Below are positions 18,422 through 25,600 of a DNA stretch of 25,647 bases, one piece after another. The number at the start of each line of letters is the position of its first letter. Positions within the stretch are counted from its first letter, which is position 1. The DNA is from CALZIK01 sp046756565. Its GTDB lineage: Bacteria > Acidobacteriota > Thermoanaerobaculia > Multivoradales > JAHEKO01. A program made the translations under genes and the position numbers. The notes below the pieces were generated by a model, which was not told where the DNA came from, made no database searches, and worked only from the letters and a program-made list of their open reading frames with translations. The stretch spans positions 1 through 25,647 of the forward strand of contig JBHHWO010000064.1 of assembly GCA_046756565.1 (NCBI GenBank). Direction: 5' to 3'.

Positions 18422-18892
18422 ATGGCATCGGGCATCGAGAAGATCCTCGGCGAGGTCCGAATCCGGGACCTGCCGCGCCGCCGGGTGTGCGTGGTCGAGC
18501 GGGCAACGACACTCGACGAGGTCTACCGCCTTCTCGACGAGGAGCACAGCGTCGCGGTGTTGATCTGTGACGACTCCGGTCTCATAGGTATCTTCACCGA
18601 GCGGGATATCTTGAACCGAACCGCGCTCGAAGGCGATCCGAAAACTCCCATCGGCGACCTGATGAACTCGATCAAGGCCAGCTTGACGACGGCGGACAAG
18701 ATCTGCGACGCCATCGAGCTGATGCACGAGACCCGCTACCGGCACATCCCGCTGCCCGACAACGACGGCAAGCTGCCTGGGCTCGTGGGCGGGCGCGACA
18801 TCTTGAAGCTGATCGCCGACTACTATCCCGAGACTCTCCTCAATCTGCCGCCGCGGTTGCACCAGACGATGACCCGTCCGGAGGGCGGATAG
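18422..18892 (+). CDS. CBS-pair (Bateman module) protein
   Basis: The product has 156 residues and is little more than two CBS motifs. The first ends in GLIGIFTERDIL (about 54-65) and the second contains RYRHIPL and GLVGGRDILK. CBS pairs bind adenine nucleotides or related ligands and control partner proteins; none is fused here, so it is probably a free-standing cytoplasmic sensor. Its TAG shares a base with the GTG of the next gene (TAGTG), so the two CBS proteins are surely co-transcribed and may form a heteromer. The ligand is unknown. Confidence 0.9.
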   Translation: MASGIEKILGEVRIRDLPRRRVCVVERATTLDEVYRLLDEEHSVAVLICDDSGLIGIFTERDILNRTALEGDPKTPIGDLMNSIKASLTTADKICDAIELMHETRYRHIPLPDNDGKLPGLVGGRDILKLIADYYPETLLNLPPRLHQTMTRPEGG

Positions 18893-19422
18893 TGCTCTGT
18901 CCCAATTGCGGCACCGACAACATTCCGGGTGTCGACGTCTGTGAAGATTGCGGCACCGATCTCGCCGGTCTGGATCTGCCCGAGGCGCGGGCGGGCTTTC
19001 GCGGCAAGCTCTTGACGGCCAGGGTCGCCGATCTGCCGATCACCGATGCAGTACTCGTCGCCCCGGACGCTTCGGTCGAAGCTGCCATCCAGCGCATGCG
19101 GGAGGCCCAGGCCGGCTGCGTGCTGATTGAAGACGGCGGCGAGCTGGCGGGCTTGTTCAACGAGCGCCACGTACTGACCCGGGTCCTTCGCAAGGGACTC
19201 GACCCGGCGTCGACGTCGATACGAGACGTCATGAGCACCAAGCCGCTCAAGCTCTCGCCCGACGATCCACCGGCGTTCGCCATCCACTGCATGGTTGCGT
19301 ACGGCTTCCGGCACCTTCCGCTGGTTTCGGGCGACCAGGTCCTGGGCTACATCTCGGTGCGCAACATTCTCGCGTTTCTGCACGAGAACGTCATCGCCAA
19401 GACGGCGGCCGCGGCCAGCTAG
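18892..19422 (+). CDS. Zinc-ribbon plus CBS-pair protein
   Basis: The 176-residue product starts with a zinc-ribbon-like pair of knuckles, CPNCGTDN (3-10) and CEDCGTDL (17-24), giving four cysteines for one metal. Two CBS motifs follow: a first with AGLFNERHVL and a second with GFRHLPLV and GYISVRNIL. The CBS part is similar in layout to the preceding protein, consistent with duplication and then gain (or loss) of the ribbon. The GTG start overlaps the upstream stop by one base. It is probably a nucleotide-responsive regulator whose ribbon contacts protein or nucleic acid; this is inference. Confidence 0.9.
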   Translation: MLCPNCGTDNIPGVDVCEDCGTDLAGLDLPEARAGFRGKLLTARVADLPITDAVLVAPDASVEAAIQRMREAQAGCVLIEDGGELAGLFNERHVLTRVLRKGLDPASTSIRDVMSTKPLKLSPDDPPAFAIHCMVAYGFRHLPLVSGDQVLGYISVRNILAFLHENVIAKTAAAAS

Positions 19423-19522
19423 CCGGCACAGGGCGTCACAGGCCCGACCACCTCAACGCAGACCGGTCTCCCGGTCCCAGGGGGTGCGAAGGTGGGCCCT
19501 TTAATTTGCCAGTATTAGTATA

Positions 19523-19552
19523 TTGACAGTACTGTGTAATACACAGTATAGT
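19523..19552 (+). promoter_or_regulatory. Sigma70-type promoter of the padR operon
   Basis: A perfect TTGACA (19523-19528), an 18-base spacer and TATAGT (19547-19552), then six bases to the ATG at 19559. This is the clearest promoter in the window, and the transcript would be leaderless. Confidence 0.85.
19530..19548. promoter_or_regulatory. 19-bp perfect palindrome, probable PadR operator
   Basis: TACTGTGTA and TACACAGTA flank a central A, filling the spacer and touching the -10. PadR proteins commonly bind such TGTGT/ACACA-type dyads in their own promoters, so autorepression is likely. CAGTA recurs on the same strand at 19510, 19527 and 19544, exactly 17 bp apart, perhaps adding half-sites. 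Confidence 0.8.
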
Positions 19553-19558
19553 CGAATC

Positions 19559-19936
19559 ATGGCCAAGAAACGCAGCGCTGGCGACCAGGCCCAGAAACTC
19601 ACGCTCGAGCTGCGGCGCGGAACTCTGGTCCTGGCTGCCCTGAGCCAGTTGAAGACTCCCAAGTACGGCTATTCGTTGTTGCAGGACCTGGCGAAGCGCG
19701 GCCTCGAGGTGGAGCAGGGGACCCTGTACCCGCTCCTGCGGCGCCTGGACGAGCAAGGGCTTCTCGAGAGCACCTGGAACGTAGCCGGCCCGAGGCCCAG
19801 GAAGTACTACCAGCTCAGCGCAGAAGGTCTCGACGCGCTGGCGGCTCTGGCCGAGCAGTGGAGTGACCTGGTGGCGGCGCTGGAGCAGCTGATTGCCGAA
19901 AGAGACACGCAAGGAGAGAGTGATGGATCTGATTGA
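19559..19936 (+). CDS. PadR-family transcriptional regulator
   Basis: The 125-residue product has the PadR winged-helix core: 'ELRRGTLVLAALSQL', PKYGYSLLQDLAKRGLEVEQGTLYPLLRRLDEQGLLES and 'AGPRPRKYYQLSAEG', then a C-terminal helix for dimerisation. The ATG at 19559 is chosen because it lies six bases after the -10; an upstream in-frame start would lie inside the promoter. Its 3' end overlaps the HAAS-type gene by 14 bases, a standard PadR partner arrangement. It probably represses its own operon through the palindrome in the promoter. The inducing signal is unknown; in this family it is often a small molecule or envelope stress. Confidence 0.95.
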   Translation: MAKKRSAGDQAQKLTLELRRGTLVLAALSQLKTPKYGYSLLQDLAKRGLEVEQGTLYPLLRRLDEQGLLESTWNVAGPRPRKYYQLSAEGLDALAALAEQWSDLVAALEQLIAERDTQGESDGSD

Positions 19937-20915
19937 ACGCTATTTGAACGAGGTCGGCCGCCGGCTGTCCAAAGGTCAACGTGACGACATCCGAGACGAG
20001 TTGCGCTCGACTCTCGCTGACGCCCTCGAGACTCGGGGCGACGCCGAGCCGAGCGAGGACGACGTGGTCGCCGCATTGGTTGAGCTCGGTTCGCCGGAGA
20101 CGGTGGCGGCTTCCTACAGCGGCGATCGCTACCTCATCGGGCCCAGGCTCTACCCGCAGTTCAAGACCACATTGCGGGTCGTCGTGACCGTACTGGCGGC
20201 CGTGGTGCTCTTTGGGTTTGCGCTTTCGATATCCGGTACGACCTCGGAGCTTTCCAAGCTGGCGATGCGCCTGGGCGAGGTGTTCAGCGAGCTGCTCGAG
20301 GTGGGTATCACCTCGGTCGGGATCGTGGTGATCGTTTTCGCAGTGCTCGAGCGGCTGGGCGCTGGAGAGGAGCTGACGACGGCAAGAACCTGGGATCCGC
20401 GCACGCTTCCAGTGGTTCGAGACGTCGACCTCGTCGGTCGCTTCGACTCGATCGCCGGGATCGTGTTCCCGGCGATCATTCTGATTCTGATCAACCAGTT
20501 CCGGGACCGGATCGGTCTCGTCGTCAGCCTGTCGCCTGGTGACTTCGCCGCGGGCATCGTATCGGAGCGCCCCGCTGAGCTCCTTCTGAACGACGTCTTT
20601 CTGGACAACCTGCCGTGGCTGAACACCAGCCTGTTGCTGCCGATGGCCCTGAGCGTGTGGTTACTCTGGGCAGGCCGCTGGCACTGGACGACGCGGATTC
20701 TGAAGATCGCTTTCAGCCTGTTCGGCCTCTACGTCCTGCAGCGGATCTGCCAGGGAGCCATTGCCGGCCAGGGCCAGCTCCTGGACGCGGGGATTCCCGA
20801 GACGGTGGTCGAAATCTTCGTCCGGGCAGCGACGCTGGCGCCGTTCATCATCGCGGGCTTCCTGCTCTACGAAGCGGCACAGCATCTCTACCGTGCCTAC
20901 CGGAGCGTGGCCTAG
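19923..20915 (+). CDS. HAAS-type multi-pass membrane protein, PadR partner
   Basis: The 330-residue product begins with a helical domain of the HAAS/DUF1700 type (MDLIERYLNEVGRRL, then 'DDIRDELRSTLADALE' and VVAALVELGSPETVAASY, residues 1-65). About six membrane segments follow, for example VVVTVLAAVVLFGFALSI, GIVVIVFAVLERL, IVFPAIILILI, LLLPMALSVWLLWA, IAFSLFGLYVLQRI and LAPFIIAGFLLYEA. PadR-HAAS pairs are widespread and thought to be envelope or signalling modules. ATG follows GGAGAG inside the padR 3' end. The TAG stop shares CTAG with the convergent dehydratase gene. Confidence 0.88.
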   Translation: MDLIERYLNEVGRRLSKGQRDDIRDELRSTLADALETRGDAEPSEDDVVAALVELGSPETVAASYSGDRYLIGPRLYPQFKTTLRVVVTVLAAVVLFGFALSISGTTSELSKLAMRLGEVFSELLEVGITSVGIVVIVFAVLERLGAGEELTTARTWDPRTLPVVRDVDLVGRFDSIAGIVFPAIILILINQFRDRIGLVVSLSPGDFAAGIVSERPAELLLNDVFLDNLPWLNTSLLLPMALSVWLLWAGRWHWTTRILKIAFSLFGLYVLQRICQGAIAGQGQLLDAGIPETVVEIFVRAATLAPFIIAGFLLYEAAQHLYRAYRSVA

Positions 20916-21187
20916 CCGCCGTCGATCAGTCCGGCGAGATCGAAGTCTTTTTCCGTCAAGCCGCCGGCCGAGTGAGTAGAGAGCGTCAACGAGACCTTGG
21001 CCCAGCGGACGTCGATGTCCGGATGGTGGTCCCGGTCCTCGGCCAGCTCACCGACGAAAGCGACGAATGCAAGAGCGGCCCGGAAGCTCGGGAACTTGTA
21101 CGTGCGGGTGATCGAGTCGCCGTCAAGTGCCCAGCCGGGAGTTCCCGCGAGCGCTTGCTTGATCTCTTCGGGTGTCAGCAGGGACAT
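20912..21187 (-). CDS. Pterin-4a-carbinolamine dehydratase
   Basis: The 91-residue product is full length for the family. The start LTPEEIKQALAGTPGW and the body FVAFVGELAEDRDHHPDIDVRWAKVSLTLSTHSAGGLTEKDFDLA are typical, with active-site His54-His55-Pro56 and His72. The enzyme dehydrates 4a-hydroxytetrahydropterin, regenerating the cofactor of aromatic amino-acid hydroxylases. No hydroxylase is nearby; stand-alone copies are common and may have other roles (for example molybdopterin-related, as proposed by others). The ATG at 21187 is chosen, since longer in-frame reading upstream is not protein-like. It lies 25 bases after the TPR gene on the same strand. Confidence 0.93.
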   Translation of the reverse strand: MSLLTPEEIKQALAGTPGWALDGDSITRTYKFPSFRAALAFVAFVGELAEDRDHHPDIDVRWAKVSLTLSTHSAGGLTEKDFDLAGLIDGG

Positions 21188-21212
21188 CGTGCGGCTCCGA
21201 GGCGGCCGCAGA

Positions 21213-21908
21213 CTACCAGAACGCTCCGCGGCTTGGGGCCTCTGTGCGTGACGTCCGACGGCACCCAAGGTCGACTTCAGGAACCGACCGCGCCCCGACC
21301 GCCAGCGCCTGCTCGAAGGCGGCGACCGCGCCGGAGTAGTTCTCCTGTTGCTGGCGGGCGAAGCCGAGGTTGTAGTGGTACTCGGCGACTTCGCCATCGG
21401 CCTCGATCGCTGTCGCGTACAGCGCCTCGGCTTCTTCCCACTCGCCCTCGTTGAAGTGCATCCGTGCCTTCAGCACGGCCCCCTTGCTCGGGGAGATGGC
21501 GGTCAGCTCGGCGACCTGCTCCTCGGCTTTTTCACGGCTGCCGCCGGCGATCGCGGGCGCGTTGGTGAGATGGCCGACCCAGGCGTCTCGAGCTTCGAGA
21601 TCTCCCGGAGCCAGCCGGACGGCTTCTTCGAAGTGGGTGCGGGCGTTTTTGGCCACTCCCATTTTCTTGAAGGCGTTGACGACGTTGATCTTCTCGACGT
21701 AGGCGTGACCGGCCCAGCGGTGGAAGAGCGAGTTTTCGGGCTCGGCCTCGACGGCCGCCGTGAACCGCTCGATCGCGGCGTCCCATTGCTCTCTTTCGAA
21801 CTCCAGGCGGCCGAGGAAGTAGGCGGCCCAGGGCTGATCGGCAGCGTCCAAGGCCTCGAAGAAGGCGGCGGGCAGGACGGAAACGGCGTAGAGCTGTCGA
21901 AGGCGCAT
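21213..21908 (-). CDS. TPR-repeat protein
   Basis: The product has 231 residues from the ATG at 21908, which AGGAGG precedes by 5 bases (an upstream GTG at 21932 is less likely). Three or more TPR-like units are visible, such as 'QWDAAIERFTAAVEAEPEN', 'NARTHFEEAVRLAPGDLEA', 'EWEEAEALYATAIEADGE' and 'NYSGAVAAFEQALAVGA'. There is no clear signal peptide, so it is probably cytoplasmic. The last 25 residues are basic, carry no TPR pattern and look like out-of-frame sequence, so a recent frameshift near 21290 is possible. It lies just upstream of the dehydratase gene, perhaps co-transcribed. Confidence 0.75.
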   Translation of the reverse strand: MRLRQLYAVSVLPAAFFEALDAADQPWAAYFLGRLEFEREQWDAAIERFTAAVEAEPENSLFHRWAGHAYVEKINVVNAFKKMGVAKNARTHFEEAVRLAPGDLEARDAWVGHLTNAPAIAGGSREKAEEQVAELTAISPSKGAVLKARMHFNEGEWEEAEALYATAIEADGEVAEYHYNLGFARQQQENYSGAVAAFEQALAVGARSVPEVDLGCRRTSRTEAPSRGAFW

Positions 21909-22025
21909 GAGTTCCTCCTGTTCACGAGTCACGAGGCAGCATCGGGGTGCCTTGAGACCTACGCCGTTTCGGGGCGCGGGGTTTCGCTCGCCCCGAGTCT
22001 CGGGAGCCAGCCGCGTGCGGCCCGG

Positions 22026-22304
22026 CTAGGGCTTGGCGTCGCCAAGCTCGGCGCGCTCGACCTCGACCACCAGTTCCGCCGGATCGAAGCCGTCGAAGCT
22101 CGTGCTGTCGACGATGATCTGGTGGAAGTAGTTGTCATCGAGCGGCTCGACCGTCTCTTCTGACGGCGGCAGAGTGACGGTCGACTTGAACGCCACCATC
22201 ACGTCATCGATGTCCCGGTAGTCTTCGAAGTGGATGCTGCCCTCCAGGCTTCGAGACCATGATTCTCGGCGACCTCTCGCAGCAGAGCTCTGCCGCGCGC
22301 TCAT
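22026..22304 (-). CDS. Small orphan ORF, possible remnant of a larger exported protein
   Basis: The reading frame has 92 codons. From about residue 19 it looks like real protein: GSIHFEDYRDIDDVMVAF, then an acidic, Pro-rich stretch and ELVVEVERAELGD. The 'DYRDIDDVMVAFK' pattern recalls the C-terminal part of outer-membrane or LolA-like beta proteins ('DYREVDGv.lPfk'), which suggests a leftover 3' end. The first 18 residues are Ser/Arg-rich and unconvincing. GGGG lies 6 bases before ATG. Only 61 bp separate it from the divergent hydrolase gene, so a longer version cannot fit. It could equally be a small gene in its own right. Confidence 0.45.
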   Translation of the reverse strand: MSARQSSAARGRRESWSRSLEGSIHFEDYRDIDDVMVAFKSTVTLPPSEETVEPLDDNYFHQIIVDSTSFDGFDPAELVVEVERAELGDAKP

Positions 22305-22365
22305 TTATTTCCCCTTGTTCTCGGGTCCGGATATCCTCTCACGCTGACTTGAGGAGGCTTCGAAG

Positions 22366-23430
22366 ATGGTTCGGACGAATCTACCCAGGCACCCACGCAT
22401 TGCGATTCTGGCTGTTCTTGCCGCGGCCTGCGTCCCGGCGCACGCTTCCGACACCTGGCTCAAGGTCAAGGGCGAGTTCTTCACGTTTACCGAGGTCCGC
22501 GAGGGGATCTGGCACGCTCAGGGCACCGGCGACGTGGCCGTCGGCAGCAACGGGGCACTGATCGTCAACGACGTGGACGCGATGGTCGTTGATTCGCACA
22601 TGACCCCGGCTGCCGGTCGCGCCCTCCTCGAGGACATGGCTCTGGTCACCGACAAGCCAGTGCGGTACCTGGTCAACACCCACTTCCACTTCGACCACAA
22701 CCAGGGCAACCAGGCGTTCGGGCCGGAGGTCGAAGTGGTGGCTCATGAATGGACCTACCACAAGGTGAAATCCGGAGGCACTCGCAGCGGGCGCGCCTAC
22801 GATTACTTCATCGGAACTCTGCCGTCGAGGATCGAAGCTGCGCGCGAGCGATTAGCCGCCCTTTCCGATGACGCCTCCGCGGAGGAGCGCAGCAATCTTC
22901 AAGGCCGCATTCAGGCCATGGAAACGCTCTGGGCGCAGGACCAGGAGACCGAGATCGTAACGCCCACATTGATGATCCGGGAGTCGATGACCCTCTTCCG
23001 CGGCGAGCGGGAGATCCGCATCTTCTTTGCCGGGCGCGCCCACACCGGCGGTGACGTCCTGGTCTATCTGCCCGCCGAGCGCGTGCTGGTCACAGGCGAC
23101 ATGCTTCCGGCTCGCTTGCCGTACATGGGGGACGGACACCTGCTGGAGTGGGCGACCACTCTCGAGAGTCTCGAGGACCTCGAGATCGACGTCTTCGTGC
23201 CCGGTCACGGCGACGCATTCGAAAGCCGCGACTGGATAGGGCACCTGCAGGCCTACCTGCGGGACCTCTGGCAGAAGGCGGCCGAGCTCCACGCCCAGGG
23301 GGTGCCGCCCGCGGAAGCCGCCGAGCGGATCGACCTGACCGGCCACTCGGCGCACTATCCGCAGATCGAGGGTCCGGGCGCGAGCCCGCACGCCGTCGAG
23401 CGCGTCTACGAGCTGCTCGACGCGGAGTAG
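22366..23430 (+). CDS. Exported MBL-fold metallo-hydrolase
   Basis: The product has 354 residues. Residues 1-27 are a Sec signal peptide (cut after PAHA). The metallo-beta-lactamase fold shows HFHFDH (H106, H108, D110, H111), GRAHTGGD (H226), VTGDM (D245) and VPGHGD (H281), a complete two-zinc site. This pattern fits the group of periplasmic MBL hydrolases around subclass B1-like and 'quinoprotein relay' proteins; true beta-lactamase activity is possible but not shown. A helical insert at about 150-195 separates the metal motifs. GAGGAGG precedes ATG by 8 bases; a -10-like TATCCT lies at 22332-22337. It stands 137 bp upstream of the repeat-protein gene. Confidence 0.9.
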   Translation: MVRTNLPRHPRIAILAVLAAACVPAHASDTWLKVKGEFFTFTEVREGIWHAQGTGDVAVGSNGALIVNDVDAMVVDSHMTPAAGRALLEDMALVTDKPVRYLVNTHFHFDHNQGNQAFGPEVEVVAHEWTYHKVKSGGTRSGRAYDYFIGTLPSRIEAARERLAALSDDASAEERSNLQGRIQAMETLWAQDQETEIVTPTLMIRESMTLFRGEREIRIFFAGRAHTGGDVLVYLPAERVLVTGDMLPARLPYMGDGHLLEWATTLESLEDLEIDVFVPGHGDAFESRDWIGHLQAYLRDLWQKAAELHAQGVPPAEAAERIDLTGHSAHYPQIEGPGASPHAVERVYELLDAE

Positions 23431-23509
23431 GCCCTGCCTTTCGGCACTCGACGTGCCTCGGTTCGTGCGCGGTGGCTTCGGCGAATCCTACGGTCTGTAA
23501 CCTTTTTCC

Positions 23510-23523
23510 ACTACCGGGGTAGT
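23510..23523. promoter_or_regulatory. Dyad ACTACC-GG-GGTAGT, BlaI/CopY-like operator candidate
   Basis: Two perfect 6-bp inverted arms with a 2-bp centre lie directly upstream of, and touch, the -10 candidate TAGAGT (23523-23528) of the repeat-protein gene. BlaI/MecI/CopY repressors bind similarly spaced TACA..TGTA dyads; here the core is TACC..GGTA. No such regulator is in the window. Confidence 0.4.
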
Positions 23524-23567
23524 AGAGTAGGAGCAATTGAGCGAAACCAGCCTTCGAAGGAGGAGTC

Positions 23568-24701
23568 ATGCCCCGAATTCCGCATACGAGATCCGTTATC
23601 GCTATCGGCGCCGCCCTTCTGGTCTTGACGGGTGTCGGCTCGGTGCTGACCTCAAAGGCCGAGGCCGCCGAGACAGTGACCGGCACCTGGGAGGCCGAGA
23701 GCGGCAAGTGGAACAAAGCGGGGCGGTGGTGGATCCAGCTCGAGGTACGTGGGAAGCACGGTCGTTCGCGCAATTCCTACGGAGTCCAGGACGAGGGGCT
23801 CGCGGCCTTCCTGAAGGGAAACGCGGCGACCCATGCGGTCGAGCGTGAGGCGGGCACCTTTCGTCTGACCAAAGGCGGCAAGAGCGGCGAGCGCGCCTCG
23901 GGGACCTTCGAGTTCACTCCGAGCGCAAGCTTCGTTCGCGATATGGCGGCGCTCGGCTACAGCGGTCTGTCCACAGAGAAGCTCTACGAGCTGGCTTCGA
24001 TCGATGTGACCACGGGCTTCATAAGAGACCTGGCCGCGGTGGGTTATGCGGAGATCTCGCTCTCACGAGTGGTCGAAATGCGGATTCACGACGTCGACGC
24101 GGACTATATCCGCGGTCTGGCAGCTGCCGGGTACGAGGACCTTCCGACCAGCCGCCTGGTCGAGATGCGAATCCACGACGTCACACTCGAATACGTCACC
24201 GAGATGGTTGGCGCCGGCCTCGAGGATCTTTCGGCCAGACGCCTGGTCGAGATGAGGATTCACGACGTGACGCCGGATTACGTCGAAGGGATGAGGCAAG
24301 CCGGCTTTCGAGATCTTTCGTCGCAGCGGCTGGTGGAGATGCGCATTCACGACGTGACTCCGGAGTACGTCGAGGCCGTCGAAAGCTACGGGCTGGCAGA
24401 TCTCTCGAGCAACCGGATCGTCGAGATGCGGATTCATGACGTGACACCGGAGTTCCTGCAGGCGATGTCCGAGCTGGGCTACGCCGATGTCCCGAGCGAG
24501 AGCTGGGTCCAGGCCCGGATCCACGACGTCACCCCCCGCTACGTCCGTGAGCTGGGCGAGCTCGGCTACTCCCGACTACCGATCTCGAAGCTGGTCGAGA
24601 TGCGGATCCACGACGTCACGCCGTCGTACGTTCGCCGCGTCAGCTCTGACGGCCGGCTGTCGGCCGATGACCTGATCGAGCGCCGGATTCACGGCGGCTG
24701 A
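23568..24701 (+). CDS. Secreted or membrane-anchored protein with 29-residue 'EMRIHDVTPEY' tandem repeats
   Basis: The product has 377 residues. A signal peptide or anchor spans 1-33 (possible cut AEA). Residues 36-118 form a small beta domain (TGTWEAESGKWNKAGRWW). From residue 122 to the end run eight 29-residue repeats plus a 24-residue final one, with pattern Y-[IV]-x(3)-x-x-x-G-[YFL]-x-D-L-S-x-x-x-L-V-E-M-R-I-H-D-V-T-P. Such repeats occur, from memory, at the C-terminus of BlaR1/M56-type sensor proteins in Acidobacteriota and Gemmatimonadota; here they are free of any protease domain. GGAGGA lies 4 bases before ATG. The function is unknown; a periplasmic ligand- or protein-binding solenoid is the best guess. 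Confidence 0.88.
   Translation: MPRIPHTRSVIAIGAALLVLTGVGSVLTSKAEAAETVTGTWEAESGKWNKAGRWWIQLEVRGKHGRSRNSYGVQDEGLAAFLKGNAATHAVEREAGTFRLTKGGKSGERASGTFEFTPSASFVRDMAALGYSGLSTEKLYELASIDVTTGFIRDLAAVGYAEISLSRVVEMRIHDVDADYIRGLAAAGYEDLPTSRLVEMRIHDVTLEYVTEMVGAGLEDLSARRLVEMRIHDVTPDYVEGMRQAGFRDLSSQRLVEMRIHDVTPEYVEAVESYGLADLSSNRIVEMRIHDVTPEFLQAMSELGYADVPSESWVQARIHDVTPRYVRELGELGYSRLPISKLVEMRIHDVTPSYVRRVSSDGRLSADDLIERRIHGG
23931..24698 (+). repeat. Tandem coding repeat, 87-bp period, eight full units plus one short
   Basis: The codons for MRIHDVTP recur every 87 bp, with many silent third-base differences between units. The first unit (LYELASIDVTTG) and the last (LIERRIHGG) are the most diverged; the middle ones are closest. 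The divergence points to an old array under protein-level selection, not a fresh expansion. Confidence 0.9.
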
Positions 24702-24790
24702 GAGCGGTGGCTCGCGGAGCGGGCCTCCCGCAGATGACTCATCATCATACCGATCGGTCGCCAAGCGTTGGGACGGCTCTTTCAGGAGTG

Positions 24791-25600
24791 CTATTCCGGC
24801 TCGTAGGCTGACGCTCGCAACGGTTCGCTGGCGAGGCCTATCGAGGGCACGAACACTCCGGTTCCGACCGCGATGACGGTGAAGGCGATCCAACCAGGAT
24901 GCCATGCCTCCGTGGACAGAATCAAGCGCAGCAAGAGCAATACCGGCAGCAGAAAGCCCGGTGCAAACATCACGTAGAGGGAACTGATCAGAGCTCCTTT
25001 GCGGCTTCCAGAGGCCCGGAGTCCGGCGACGGAGCGAGCCAGCAGGGTCCAGCCGACGCCTGTCCATAAGATGGCAATCACGAACGCGGCGGCAGAATAA
25101 TCCGATGTAGGCACTTGCTTGAAGAGCGCCGGTTGCAGAGCAGTAGCCTCAGCGACCAGTATCGCGAAACCGGTGAGCAGGGCGGCGGCCGCCATTCTGC
25201 GGCGGGTGTACTGCGCGACGAAAGCGAACCCGACGGCCAGGCACGACCCCAGGAAAATCAGTATTAGGGCCACGAGTAGCTGGTCGGCTTCGAACCACCC
25301 CGACAGCGCGATCGCCAGAAGGGGAAGAAGCGCCAGCGGCACAGCAGCCGCGAAGTAGGCTCGCACGGCCCGAATGTCGTCCCTCGCCCACCTGCCTCTC
25401 AGGGGCAACCGCGAGACCCGCCGCGCCCAGAGCAGCGGCAGGGCGAAACCGAGGGTTGCCAGGCCAGCCGCCTTGTTGATGCCGCTCATTCCAGTGACCC
25501 ACTCCTTGAGCGTTTGCTCCGGCAAAAGGGGGGACTGGAAGGCCAGAGTCCCAATGAGCACAGCCGCTGTGCCATAGGCGACGGTGTTGAACTCTGGCAC
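24791..25600 (-). CDS. Polytopic membrane protein of unknown function
   Basis: The product has 269 residues with about seven or eight membrane segments, including VAYGTAAVLIGTLAF, INKAAGLATLGFALPLLW, YFAAAVPLALLPLLAIAL, LLVALILIFLGSCLAVGFAFV, AAALLTGFAILVAEATAL, AAFVIAILWTGVGWTLLA, 'MFAPGFLLPVLLLLRLIL' and IAFTVIAVGTGVFVPSIGL. Basic residues lie in several loops. I do not recognise the family and see no transport or enzyme motif. The GTG at 25600 is the only start available: an in-frame TGA lies three codons upstream, and GAGG touches the start. It is convergent with the repeat-protein gene across 89 bp. Confidence 0.75.
   Translation of the reverse strand: MPEFNTVAYGTAAVLIGTLAFQSPLLPEQTLKEWVTGMSGINKAAGLATLGFALPLLWARRVSRLPLRGRWARDDIRAVRAYFAAAVPLALLPLLAIALSGWFEADQLLVALILIFLGSCLAVGFAFVAQYTRRRMAAAALLTGFAILVAEATALQPALFKQVPTSDYSAAAFVIAILWTGVGWTLLARSVAGLRASGSRKGALISSLYVMFAPGFLLPVLLLLRLILSTEAWHPGWIAFTVIAVGTGVFVPSIGLASEPLRASAYEPE

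Noticed and set aside
19462..19475. ACCGG-TCTC-CCGGT hairpin after the second CBS gene as a terminator
   Set aside because: It has only 5 bp and no adjacent T-run; the TTTAATTT further on is 30 bases away.
23931..24701. CRISPR-like array, because of regular spacing
   Set aside because: The 87-bp period is a multiple of three, the units are coding throughout, and identity is at protein level with silent differences. There are no spacers or identical repeats.
24718..24730. GCGGG-CCT-CCCGC hairpin after the repeat-protein gene as a terminator
   Set aside because: It is a short stem without a following T-run, so I could not support a terminator call.
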